The notes: generated by a model from the letters alone, not told the origin. Shown: positions 1 to 6,171, numbered from the stretch's first letter. The stretch is 6,692 bases of DNA from Anaerolineae bacterium (GCA_026992375.1 JALXAF010000199.1:1-6692), one strand, 5' to 3'. Made by a program: numbers and translations.

Positions 1-124
1 AGTTTGGCTGTACGGGGCAATAAAAGATACGCTGCACTTGCCAGGTCCGCCGCATCCCAGGCGCTAATTTGTTGCGCTCTCCCGCAAAAGAGGGTCTTGC
101 TGTTGGCAATGGCGAACGAGGCGC
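1..124. other. Left-edge stretch without an assigned gene
   Basis: No confident feature. On the plus strand one frame reads ...YGAIKDTLHLPGPPHPRR and stops at TAA 64-66, which could be the tail of a gene entering from the left and converging on the membrane protein. On the minus strand another frame is open to the edge but has no standard start codon with a ribosome site. A 4-bp hairpin at 77-92 is too weak to call a terminator. Confidence 0.2.
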
Positions 125-520
125 CTACCGTCGCGTCTTGCGCGAAGGGCGTTTTGTATCGGTGTTTTGTTGAAAAAGCATCTCGATCATGATCAACAAG
201 GCCAGAAGCGCCAGGATCAACACCTGATTCATGAATCCGAGCACTTGCAGCAAGAGCACGCCCGTTGCAAAAACGCCGCTCCAAAGACCAAATCGCAATC
301 CCATGCCCGTTATCTCCCTGCCACTCCTTTTTGAGAGGATTCTCCGCAGAAACAGACGCCAGAAAGGCGCGGTCAGGCCCGTCACAGCCAACAACACCAA
401 TAGCAACGCCAGCACTGTCAGAGCGTTGGAAGGCGTCGTATTGTAAACCATCGCGCCCAGGCCCGCTAGCGACAGCGCGCCCACAAGCGGGCTGATAATC
501 ATCAAAAGACGTGAGTTCAT
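125..520 (-). CDS. Hypothetical four-helix membrane protein
   Basis: I do not recognise a family. The 131-residue product has four hydrophobic stretches that could cross the membrane: about 5-26 (LLMIISPLVGALSLAGLGAM...), 33-55, 76-96 and 98-116, with a basic loop between helices 2 and 3 (RLFLRRILSKRSGR) and a basic tail (TKRPSRKTRR). By the positive-inside rule both the loop and the C-terminus should face the cytoplasm, as should a short N-terminus. It starts 72 nt after the proline dehydrogenase stop on the same strand, so co-transcription is possible. No convincing Shine-Dalgarno precedes the ATG at 520; CATACT about 12 nt before it could be a -10 box for a short-leader transcript, which is speculative. 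Hydrophobic composition and a clean frame support a real gene. Confidence 0.7.
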   Translation of the reverse strand: MNSRLLMIISPLVGALSLAGLGAMVYNTTPSNALTVLALLLVLLAVTGLTAPFWRLFLRRILSKRSGREITGMGLRFGLWSGVFATGVLLLQVLGFMNQVLILALLALLIMIEMLFQQNTDTKRPSRKTRR

Positions 521-592
521 GGTGGTTGGACTAGTATGAAACGCCGTAGGAGCAGCTCTCCATGTTCCGCTTCAAGGGATTGCCTCTGTCGA

Positions 593-1522
593 CTATTTTC
601 CCGCCGCAGCGCGCAGGAAGAACATGAGATTCGCGGGACGTTCGGCCAAACGACGCATGAAATACGGATACCAGGATTCGCCGTAGGGGACGTAGACTCG
701 CATCCTCACGCCTTGGGACAACAGTCGCTTGAGCTCATCGCGCCGAATGCCGTACAGGAATTGGATCTCCCAGCTTTGTGGATCGATGTCGTTTTCGCTG
801 GCGAACCTGATGACTTCATTGTAAACCACATCGTCATGGGAGCCCAGCGCCATGCGTGCGCCCCGGTCTCGGGCCTCGGGCGAAAGCATCATCTCCGCAA
901 GTGCGATGATTTCCTTCTGTATTTTCTCGCGATCTTGCCAGGCGATTTCGGGAGGCTCGTCATAAGCCCCTTTCACCAGACGAACATCGGCGATGCCGTC
1001 ATCAATCAGGCCCTGAAGATCGTCGCGGGTGCGGTGCAGATAAGCCTGCAGCACTACTCCCACATTGTCGAAATCTTTGCGCAAACGTCGATACAGCGCC
1101 AGGGTGATATTCACCAACGCCGATTCTTCCATGTCGATACGGACAAATCGTTTCTTTTCGCTGGCCAGTGCGACGATCTCCCGCACAGTCTCATAGCAGA
1201 ATTCGATATCGATGTGCAGGCCCATGGCCGACAATTTTAGAGAAACGCCGCTTTTTAAACTATTCTCGGCGATCTCGCTCAAAACGGTTTTGTATTCTTC
1301 GGCGCTGGCCCGGGCTAGCCTCTTGTCGCTGACGTGCTCCCCCAGATAATCCAGCGTCACGAAGGCCCCCATATCGTTCAATTGTTTAATGACGGTCAAA
1401 GCGTCTTCCCGTTTTTCTCCGGCCACAAACCGTCTCGCAACGCGTCGGGCTGGTGGAAAATCTCTGGTAAGCCGCTGCATCTTGTTGCTATGTGAGAGGG
1501 TGATTAGGGCGTGCCGTAACAT
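593..1522 (-). CDS. Proline dehydrogenase (monofunctional, FAD-dependent)
   Basis: A 309-residue enzyme that oxidises L-proline to 1-pyrroline-5-carboxylate using FAD and passes electrons to the membrane quinone pool; first step of proline use. The barrel motifs appear in order: SLKLSAMG (94-101), RIDMEES (128-134), QAYLHRT (159-165), RLVKGAY (181-187), ALGSHD (225-230), EIQFLYGIR (252-260) and VPYGESWYPYFMRRLAERP (278-296). The double Arg290-Arg291 corresponds to the pair that binds the proline carboxylate in the PutA/PRODH family. Length matches the short Deinococcus/Gram-positive type, not bifunctional PutA. The ATG at 1522 has GGAG (1531-1534) 8 nt upstream. An in-frame extension to 1765 runs into the inserted element and is rejected. 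No P5C dehydrogenase gene lies in the window. Confidence 0.95.
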   Translation of the reverse strand: MLRHALITLSHSNKMQRLTRDFPPARRVARRFVAGEKREDALTVIKQLNDMGAFVTLDYLGEHVSDKRLARASAEEYKTVLSEIAENSLKSGVSLKLSAMGLHIDIEFCYETVREIVALASEKKRFVRIDMEESALVNITLALYRRLRKDFDNVGVVLQAYLHRTRDDLQGLIDDGIADVRLVKGAYDEPPEIAWQDREKIQKEIIALAEMMLSPEARDRGARMALGSHDDVVYNEVIRFASENDIDPQSWEIQFLYGIRRDELKRLLSQGVRMRVYVPYGESWYPYFMRRLAERPANLMFFLRAAAGK

Positions 1523-1622
1523 GATTATGGCTCCAATTCGCACCTTATCAATGAAATCCTGGCTCACTGGGCAAGAAAATGTCTCATGCAAAGACGAAGA
1601 ATCGCAGAGAAAAAAAGGCAAA
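1523..1622 (-). promoter_or_regulatory. Leader and likely promoter region of proline dehydrogenase
   Basis: About 100 nt between the candidate terminator and the proline dehydrogenase ATG. The minus strand is pyrimidine-rich in its upstream half (the plus strand has A and AG runs at 1609-1629). A TTGCCC to TTGATA pair with 17-nt spacing on the minus strand could be a poor promoter, but I would not rely on it. The Shine-Dalgarno GGAG is at 1531-1534. No riboswitch or tRNA-like fold was recognised. Confidence 0.25.
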
Positions 1623-1654
1623 GAAAAAATTCGCGTCTTGGCGACTTTGCGCGA
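1623..1654 (-). terminator. Candidate intrinsic terminator of the pts operon
   Basis: On the minus strand TCGCG and CGCGA (complements of 1650-1654 and 1631-1635) can form a 5-bp GC-rich stem with a 14-nt loop, followed by ATTTTTTC (from 1630 down to 1623). It is downstream of the cupin and of the MITE-like element and about 100 nt before the proline dehydrogenase start. The stem is short and the loop large, so this is weak. If it is real, the element was inserted into the 3' untranslated part of the operon. Confidence 0.3.
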
Positions 1655-1683
1655 GATCAGCTTTTGGGTGCGTCCTAGATGAG

Positions 1684-1710
1684 TTGGAGACATAGTCAAT
1701 TTGGTAAAAT
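1684..1710 (+). promoter_or_regulatory. Possible promoter inside the MITE-like element
   Basis: TAAAAT at 1705-1710 resembles a -10 box and TTGGAG at 1684-1689 a -35 box, with a short 15-nt spacer. It lies 40 nt before the transposase-like start codon, as expected for the native promoter of the parent element. If active it would transcribe toward the cupin gene on the opposite strand. Spacing is sub-optimal, so this is tentative. Confidence 0.25.
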
Positions 1711-1749
1711 GAGGGCGACGTGCAACCGCCAACCACTCAGGGGAGAACC

Positions 1750-1816
1750 ATGACATCCAACTCAATCGATATTGTACTAGAAATTCGCGAGGAATTCGAA
1801 TCCATGTTGGATTATA
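1750..1816 (+). pseudogene. Truncated transposase-like N-terminus (possibly ISKra4 family)
   Basis: An ATG at 1750 with AGGGG (1739-1743) 6 nt upstream opens a frame starting MTSNSIDIVLEIREEFESML. A pattern of EI..EFE.ML.Y near the start is what I associate with ISKra4-family transposases, but this recall is not verified. Similarity appears to end around DY at 1811-1816, after which the text (RDRFIRPERP...) no longer looks like that family. A deletion joint near 1817 is the simplest reading. The frame happens to stay open across the right inverted repeat and antisense into the cupin until 2190; that part is not a real gene. Only the strong ribosome site, amphipathic acidic N-terminus and position inside inverted repeats support the call. 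Confidence 0.4.
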
Positions 1817-1918
1817 GAGACAGATTCATTCGACCAGAGCGCCCGGCTGGCCACAACTCGGTGGGGACGCACCCAAAACATTTATCGATTGGATTTACGT
1901 CGAAACTACGCGTTAAAT

Positions 1919-1931
1919 TTGATATTATCAA
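1919..1931. repeat. 13-bp AT-rich palindrome just past the cupin stop
   Basis: TTGATA and TATCAA flank a single central T, a perfect inverted repeat beginning 2 nt after the cupin stop codon. The size and symmetry are operator-like, but no promoter with a downstream intact gene is visible at this position. The short stretch 1879-1918 beside it is AT-rich and otherwise featureless. Confidence 0.25.
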
Positions 1932-1932
1932 C

Positions 1933-2337
1933 CTAATCGAAATACACCCGTCTCGGTGGCCCGTACACCTTTTTTCTGAATTCAGGGTCGAGCACTGTGC
2001 ACAGAAAACCAAAGACCTCATTCGTCGAGGCCCGGAATTGGTGCTTTTCATCCGCAGGGATGAAGATAGCATCCCCCCTCGAAACCGGGAATGCCTGTTC
2101 TCCCAGCGCCACTTCACCCTGCCCGCGCAATACCAACACAGCGTGTTCATAATTGTGAGCTTCGTAGTGGCTGCCTGCACCCGGTTGTAGCTCGAAATAG
2201 CGCAATTCCAGATGATCTGATCCATCGCGTCGGCTGATGAACCGGCGGGCGGTGACGCCGGGAGCGATCCTCTCCACCGGCACATCTTCCCAGTCCCATC
2301 CATCGGTTTCGCCCCGAAATCTGTGAATAACGCTCAT
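1933..2337 (-). CDS. Single-domain cupin protein coupled to ptsI
   Basis: A 134-residue small cupin. The first cupin motif region reads GAGSHYEAHNYEHAVLVLRGQGEV (residues 53-76, shown in pieces: His57, His61, Glu64, His65). The second contains IPADEKHQF with His99. These are the expected metal ligands, although the spacing HxxxHxxEH departs from the commoner HxHxxxEH. Such cupins are usually metal-binding beta-barrels; members include isomerases, dioxygenases and sensor-like proteins, and no activity can be assigned here. The ATG at 2337 is chosen because it overlaps the ptsI stop as ATGA and has GGAG (2346-2349) 8 nt upstream. An in-frame extension to 2430 would lie inside ptsI and is rejected. 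It is the last gene of the operon. A role with phosphorylated polyol or as a companion to the PTS is inference only. Confidence 0.88.
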   Translation of the reverse strand: MSVIHRFRGETDGWDWEDVPVERIAPGVTARRFISRRDGSDHLELRYFELQPGAGSHYEAHNYEHAVLVLRGQGEVALGEQAFPVSRGDAIFIPADEKHQFRASTNEVFGFLCTVLDPEFRKKVYGPPRRVYFD

Positions 2338-4055
2338 TGCATGTTCTCCATCAGATAATCCTCGACTGCCTCGGCTGTGGGAAATTCCAATACATTCCGG
2401 GCGATCTCCTGGCAGCGAGGCAGATGCCAATGCCGGATTGCCTCTTTCACCCGGGGGATGGCCGCGGGAGCCATGCTGAACTCATCCAATCCCAATCCCA
2501 AGAGGATGGGGACGGCCAGGACATCGCTCGCAAACTCGCCGCACAGGCCCACCCATTTGCCTCGCTCGTGAGCGGCTGCGATAGTCATGGCGATGAGACG
2601 CAGCACCGCGGGATGGTAGGGGCTGGCCAGATGTGCCACTCGCTCGTTGGTGCGATCCACCGCCAGGGTGTATTGGGTGAGATCATTGGTTCCGATGCTG
2701 AAAAAATCGACCTCGTCAGCGAAATGATGCGCCAGCAACGCGGCGGCGGGCGTCTCCACCATCATGCCGAATTGTAGTCGGAGGGGAATGGGCGTTCCCG
2801 TCTTCACCAGAGATTCTCTGACATCCTCCAACAGCGCCCGCGCCCCTCTCACCTCGTCCAGCCGGGAAACAAGGGGAAGCATGATACGAAGATCCGCGTC
2901 GGTCCGCCCGGCGGCGATCAACAGCGCTCGAAGTTGCGCTTGCAGCACGTCCGGGCGTTGGTCCATCATGCGAATGGCCCGCCACCCCAGAAATGGATTG
3001 GGCTCTGGGGCCAGATCGAGATAGGGAGCCGGTTTATCGCCACCGATATCCAGGGTGCGCACCACCACCGGTCGCCCGTCCAGCAATTCGAACACCTGCC
3101 GGTAGACCTGGATTTGCTCCTCCTCAGTGGGCATGGCTGAGCGATCGAGATAGAGAAACTCGGTGCGGAAGAGTCCGACGCCTTCGGCGCCCATGTCCAG
3201 AGCCTGCTGCACATCTTCAATTCGGCCCACATTGGCGACCACCTCGACAGAATGACCGTCCATGGTGACGGCCTGCTCATGCGCCGTCGAAATCGCTTTG
3301 GTGCGTCGCGCCAGCCATTGCCGTTGTCTCCTTCTCGCCTGGGCCATCGCCTCCTCGGTGGGATTCAGCGTCACTTCACCCGTGTCGCCATCCAGAATCA
3401 CCGTCGCGTTGGTCGGGATTGCATCCAGCGCCAGTGGTGCGCTGACGATCGCGGGCACGCCCAGAGCCCGGGCCAGAATCGCCGTATGGGAGGTGGGGCC
3501 GCCGCGCACCGTGCAGAGCCCCAATATCTTGTTGCGCTCGAATTGAACCGTATCGGAAGGCGTGAGGTCTTCGGCGAGGATCACCGCTGGATGCGAAGGC
3601 GAAACAGCTCCTTCTGATTCGCAGCCCGACAGAATCCGCAACAGGCGTCGTTTCACATCACGCACATCCTGGGCCCGGGCCTGAAAATACTCGTTATCCA
3701 GAGATAGCAACAAAGCCGCATAATGTTCGAAACTTTGCTCCACCGCGGCTTCGGCATTGACATGTTCGGAGAAAATGGCCTGACGCAGCATGGCCAACAA
3801 CTCCTCATCGCTCAGGAAGAGAGCATGAGCCTCGAAAATGGCCGCCTGCTCCTCTCCCACTGCGGCTCGGGCTTGCACGGCCAGGACATCCAACTGGGCC
3901 AGCGCCTGCGCCACTGCGGTCTCCAGGCGATGCCATTCTGCGTCGGCATCCTGCACATGTCGTCGCTGAACCTGTATCTGCCGGGGGCGAAAGATCCAGG
4001 CCGGGCCAATGGCGATGCCGTCAGATGCAGGCAGCCCCTGCCAGCGTTGCATCAT
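2334..4055 (-). CDS. ptsI: Phosphoenolpyruvate-protein phosphotransferase (Enzyme I)
   Basis: A 573-residue cytoplasmic Enzyme I that autophosphorylates from PEP and phosphorylates HPr. Length is typical for the family. The N-terminal HPr-binding and phosphohistidine domain (about 1-235) contains RGGPTSHTAILARALGVPA with the phosphorylated His190. The C-terminal PEP-binding barrel (about 255-573) shows GVGLFRTEFLY (Arg297), VVRTLDIGGDKPAPY (Arg333), NPFLGWRAIR, FGMMVETPAA (Glu434), FFSIGTNDLTQYTLAVDR (Asn457, Asp458) and VGLCGEFASD with the catalytic Cys505. All key residues are present, so it should be active. Two adjacent ATG codons occur; the first (4055) is chosen because it overlaps the ptsH stop as ATGA and has GGAG (4063-4066) 7 nt upstream. 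Its own stop overlaps the cupin start in the same way. Confidence 0.97.
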   Translation of the reverse strand: MMQRWQGLPASDGIAIGPAWIFRPRQIQVQRRHVQDADAEWHRLETAVAQALAQLDVLAVQARAAVGEEQAAIFEAHALFLSDEELLAMLRQAIFSEHVNAEAAVEQSFEHYAALLLSLDNEYFQARAQDVRDVKRRLLRILSGCESEGAVSPSHPAVILAEDLTPSDTVQFERNKILGLCTVRGGPTSHTAILARALGVPAIVSAPLALDAIPTNATVILDGDTGEVTLNPTEEAMAQARRRQRQWLARRTKAISTAHEQAVTMDGHSVEVVANVGRIEDVQQALDMGAEGVGLFRTEFLYLDRSAMPTEEEQIQVYRQVFELLDGRPVVVRTLDIGGDKPAPYLDLAPEPNPFLGWRAIRMMDQRPDVLQAQLRALLIAAGRTDADLRIMLPLVSRLDEVRGARALLEDVRESLVKTGTPIPLRLQFGMMVETPAAALLAHHFADEVDFFSIGTNDLTQYTLAVDRTNERVAHLASPYHPAVLRLIAMTIAAAHERGKWVGLCGEFASDVLAVPILLGLGLDEFSMAPAAIPRVKEAIRHWHLPRCQEIARNVLEFPTAEAVEDYLMENMQ

Positions 4056-4330
4056 TCGGATTCTCCGAAATTGCTTTCGATGAGGTTGACGATGGCGTCC
4101 AACGCCTCCTGGGCCTGCTCCCCCTGAGATTCGACTTCGATCTCATAGCCCTGATGCACGCCCAGGGTAAGGACGCTGAGAATGCTCTTTGCGTTGACGG
4201 GCGGGGTGTCATCATGGACATTGCGCACAGTGATGCGACAGGGAAAAGCCGCCGCGGTCTTCACAAATGCAGCGGCGGGCCGGGCGTGCAATCCGGCGGG
4301 ATGATTGACGGTCAGGGTGACGGCTGGCAT
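4052..4330 (-). CDS. ptsH: HPr phosphocarrier protein
   Basis: A 92-residue HPr, the small cytoplasmic carrier that moves phosphate from Enzyme I to EIIA. The N-terminal motif VNHPAGLHARPAAAFV contains the phosphorylated His15 followed by the conserved Arg17. The second conserved block VNAKSILSVLTLGV contains Ser49, which aligns with the regulatory Ser46 of Gram-positive HPr. The C-terminal helix is slightly longer than usual, ending NFGESE. The ATG at 4330 is supported by GAGG (4339-4342) 8 nt upstream. The same frame is open further upstream, but that part would overlap gatC and shows no homology. The stop overlaps the ptsI start as ATGA, implying translational coupling. Placement inside a Gat operon suggests it serves this transporter, but it could also be the cell's general HPr. 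Confidence 0.95.
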   Translation of the reverse strand: MPAVTLTVNHPAGLHARPAAAFVKTAAAFPCRITVRNVHDDTPPVNAKSILSVLTLGVHQGYEIEVESQGEQAQEALDAIVNLIESNFGESE

Positions 4331-4347
4331 GGGAATATCCTCGAAGA

Positions 4348-4386
4348 GCCTGATGCGGCGCGTGATGGACATGCGCCACATCAGGC
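4348..4386 (-). other. Strong intercistronic hairpin between gatC and ptsH
   Basis: A near-perfect inverted repeat: GCCTGATG (4348-4355) pairs with CATCAGGC (4379-4386). After one C/A mismatch, GGCGC (4357-4361) pairs with GCGCC (4373-4377), and three more pairs including one G-U close a 5-nt loop at 4365-4369. That is 16 pairs with one mismatch. It lies wholly within the 79-nt gap between the gatC stop and the ptsH start, ending 17 nt before the ptsH ATG and 5 nt before its GAGG ribosome site. No U-run follows, so it is unlikely to be an intrinsic terminator. A role in mRNA cleavage or stability, or in setting ptsH translation, is inferred. Confidence 0.7.
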
Positions 4387-4409
4387 GATGGTGGAAAGTC
4401 GAGAGAGAA

Positions 4410-5810
4410 TCAGGCGGCGGCTTCAGGTTCGGGCTTCGGCGCACCGGCGGCCACTTCCCAGGCCGTGGTGTGCTTCTTGTAGAAGTACATGGCCACAGCG
4501 AGAAGCAGCAAGATGACGGCCAGGCCCAGGATTCCGCCCAGCACCTTGACAAGGCCAACGAACAACGCCGGCGGCCACATGAAGCCGTCCGCAATACTGG
4601 TCACCTGCACCGCGCCTTCGGGGATGGCAAACCCGGAAGAGACGGCGGCGCTGGTGAAAAGCGGCGCCATGGCCGTGGCGATGTAGAAGCCAATGATCAG
4701 GGTTACCGTTCCTGCGATGATCATACGCAAGACGTTGCCTCGCATCAGGGGGGCGGTCATGGCCACCACAAAGGGGATCACCGCCAGATCGGCGAAGAGA
4801 ATGACGCGGTTTCCGGGCAAGATCACACTGAGCAGAATGGCGATGGGAACCAGCACCAGGGCGCTGGCAATGGCCGCGGGGTGTCCGATGAGGATCGCAG
4901 AATCCAAACCGATATCGATTTCTCGGTCGCTGGCCCGTTTCTGCATGAATTCCCGAGCCGCTTCCGATACGGGGATCAACCCCTCCATCAAAATCTGAAC
5001 CATGCGGGGCAGCAGCAACATCACCGCAGCCAAATTCATGCCCGTGGAGAGAATTTTGACCAGGGGCTGTTCGGCGTTGTAGTAACCGATAACGCCCAGA
5101 ATCAGGCCGATGATCAGACCCAGCACCACAGGCTCACCGAAGACGCCCCATTTTTTGCGAATACTCTCCGTATCCAGATCGATATCTCGCAGCCCTGGTA
5201 TTTTTTCGATGACCCAATCTACTGCAATGGCGATGGGCACAATGGGGGCGGAGGTGAGATGAGGAATGGAGATGCCAGGCAAACCATAGAAATGCTGCAC
5301 CGCCTTGGCCGTCCAATCCGCAAGGAAGAGCGCAAGCGCCGCAGCAATGGCCGCTGCAATGAGACCATAGACCAGATTGCCTGTCGCGGCTACAACCAGC
5401 GAGCCAATAAACGCAAAATGCCAGAAGTTCCAGATGTCTACATTCAGCGTCTTGGTTAGTCTAGCCCCAAGCATCAACAGATTCACCAGAATAGCAATGG
5501 GAATCACCCACAGGCCCACTGAAGAGCCGAAGGCGATGGCCGCGGCCGAAGGCCACCCCACATCCACCACATCACGATGAATGCCGGTGTTGGTGACGAT
5601 GGCCTGGGCTACATCGCTCAAGCTGGTCCACATGAGGCCGATAACCAGGTTGATGCCGATGAATGCCACGCCGATGGTGACGCCGGCGCGAAAAGCTTTG
5701 CCAGGCTTTGCCCCCAGAATCAGCGCCACGAAGAAGATGATGATGGGAAGCATGATGGTGGGGCCAAGCGCGTCTACAAAAGATTTCAAAGATTGCAAGA
5801 AGACATCCAT
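4410..5810 (-). CDS. gatC: PTS galactitol-type EIIC permease (GatC-like)
   Basis: A 466-residue polytopic inner-membrane permease of the PTS-Gat family. It carries the polyol through the membrane and presents it to phospho-EIIB. It aligns along its whole length with GatC as I remember it: LGPTIMLPIIIF near residues 15-26, VVDVGWPS 81-88, NVDIWNFWH 123-131, GISIPHLTSAP 179-189, GVFGEPV 222-228, LLLPRMVQILMEGL 265-278, GLDSAILIGHP 301-311 and LPGNRVILFADLAVIPF 331-347. Many hydrophobic segments are present, the last near 425-443, followed by a short cytoplasmic tail rich in Ala, Pro and Glu (KPEPEAAA). The start has GGAGGT (5819-5824) 8 nt upstream. The family also serves other polyols and pentitols. 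No galactitol catabolic gene is visible, so galactitol is the family name rather than a proven substrate. Confidence 0.95.
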   Translation of the reverse strand: MDVFLQSLKSFVDALGPTIMLPIIIFFVALILGAKPGKAFRAGVTIGVAFIGINLVIGLMWTSLSDVAQAIVTNTGIHRDVVDVGWPSAAAIAFGSSVGLWVIPIAILVNLLMLGARLTKTLNVDIWNFWHFAFIGSLVVAATGNLVYGLIAAAIAAALALFLADWTAKAVQHFYGLPGISIPHLTSAPIVPIAIAVDWVIEKIPGLRDIDLDTESIRKKWGVFGEPVVLGLIIGLILGVIGYYNAEQPLVKILSTGMNLAAVMLLLPRMVQILMEGLIPVSEAAREFMQKRASDREIDIGLDSAILIGHPAAIASALVLVPIAILLSVILPGNRVILFADLAVIPFVVAMTAPLMRGNVLRMIIAGTVTLIIGFYIATAMAPLFTSAAVSSGFAIPEGAVQVTSIADGFMWPPALFVGLVKVLGGILGLAVILLLLAVAMYFYKKHTTAWEVAAGAPKPEPEAAA

Positions 5811-5880
5811 GATAAATTACCTCCGTTCATTGGCGCTATGAAAAACGTCGGGGAAAGAAAAGAATAGAGAGCAGGGTGAA

Positions 5881-6171
5881 TTAACTTTCTTTCAATAGCT
5901 GTTCGATTTGATTCAACACATCCTCCTTACCGATGCCGGTGAGAAAAGCCAGGGTCTGGATGACGGGGACGCCGAGGTCATGGGGCACAGGCGTGGTGGA
6001 AACCACCAGATCCACGCCGGAAAGACGGCTGCGAATCTCTGTTGCCTTGCACTGGCGGGTTGTAACACTCAGTCCGCGTTCCCGCATGGCCTCTTCGATT
6101 CCCTTGGCGACAACCGTAGATGTGGCGATGGCCGTGCCGCACGCCACCAGAACAACTTTGGGTTTGTTCAT
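5881..6171 (-). CDS. gatB: PTS galactitol-type EIIB (GatB-like)
   Basis: A 96-residue cytoplasmic phosphocarrier of the Lac/Gat EIIB type, which receives phosphate from EIIA on a cysteine and phosphorylates the sugar during transport by EIIC. The N-terminal strand and P-loop read VVLVACGTAIATSTVVA, with the expected phospho-cysteine at Cys11. This closely resembles the IIVACGGAVATST motif I know from E. coli GatB. The middle (QCKATEI, then DLVVSTTPVP) and the C-terminal helix (LNQIEQLLKES) also fit. Length is standard (about 94-100 aa). The ATG at 6171 has an excellent AGGAGG Shine-Dalgarno (6178-6183) 6 nt upstream. It lies 92 nt after gatA and 70 nt before gatC. Confidence 0.95.
   Translation of the reverse strand: MNKPKVVLVACGTAIATSTVVAKGIEEAMRERGLSVTTRQCKATEIRSRLSGVDLVVSTTPVPHDLGVPVIQTLAFLTGIGKEDVLNQIEQLLKES

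Larger units (their letters stand above)
1662..1878. mobile_element. 217-bp MITE-like element with 14-bp terminal inverted repeats
   Basis: The ends are perfect inverted copies: TTTTGGGTGCGTCC at 1662-1675 and GGACGCACCCAAAA at 1865-1878. Beyond a 5-nt mismatched spacer both ends continue with GAGTTG (1681-1686, and its complement CAACTC at 1854-1859). This gives about 20 matching positions out of 25, which is well beyond chance for two sites 200 bp apart. Pairing stops at the next base outward on each side. I see no clear target-site duplication next to either end, which could mean age or a family that makes none; if the true tip is the GGG inside the repeat, the result is the same. The interior carries a start of a transposase-like frame, so the element is best read as an internally deleted insertion sequence that would need a full-length relative to move. 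Confidence 0.7.

Noticed and set aside
536..1240. Plus-strand open frame of 234 codons opposite proline dehydrogenase
   Set aside because: Antisense to an enzyme with all family motifs; no ribosome site and no recognisable domain.
1523..1765. 81-codon N-terminal extension of proline dehydrogenase
   Set aside because: It has no family similarity, crosses the left end of the inserted element, and the internal ATG at 1522 has a well-spaced GGAG.
1812..2303. Minus-strand 163-codon frame overlapping the cupin
   Set aside because: Different frame from the cupin, whose metal-binding motifs and coupling to ptsI are clear; the composition is shadow-like.
2338..2430. 31-codon N-terminal extension of the cupin into ptsI
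   Set aside because: It would lie inside the ptsI coding end; the ATGA overlap and GGAG at 2346-2349 favour the start at 2337.
4348..4386. Reading the gatC-ptsH hairpin as an intrinsic terminator
   Set aside because: No run of U follows on the transcribed strand; the next bases are TCTTCGAGG, leading directly into the ptsH ribosome site.
4331..4594. 88-codon N-terminal extension of HPr
   Set aside because: It overlaps the gatC coding end and the intercistronic hairpin and does not resemble any HPr fusion; the start at 4330 gives a normal HPr.
4305..5459. Long plus-strand open frame of 384 codons opposite gatC
   Set aside because: Its product is rich in Gly, His, Gln and charged residues with no domain, and it is exactly antisense to the well-supported gatC and its downstream gap.
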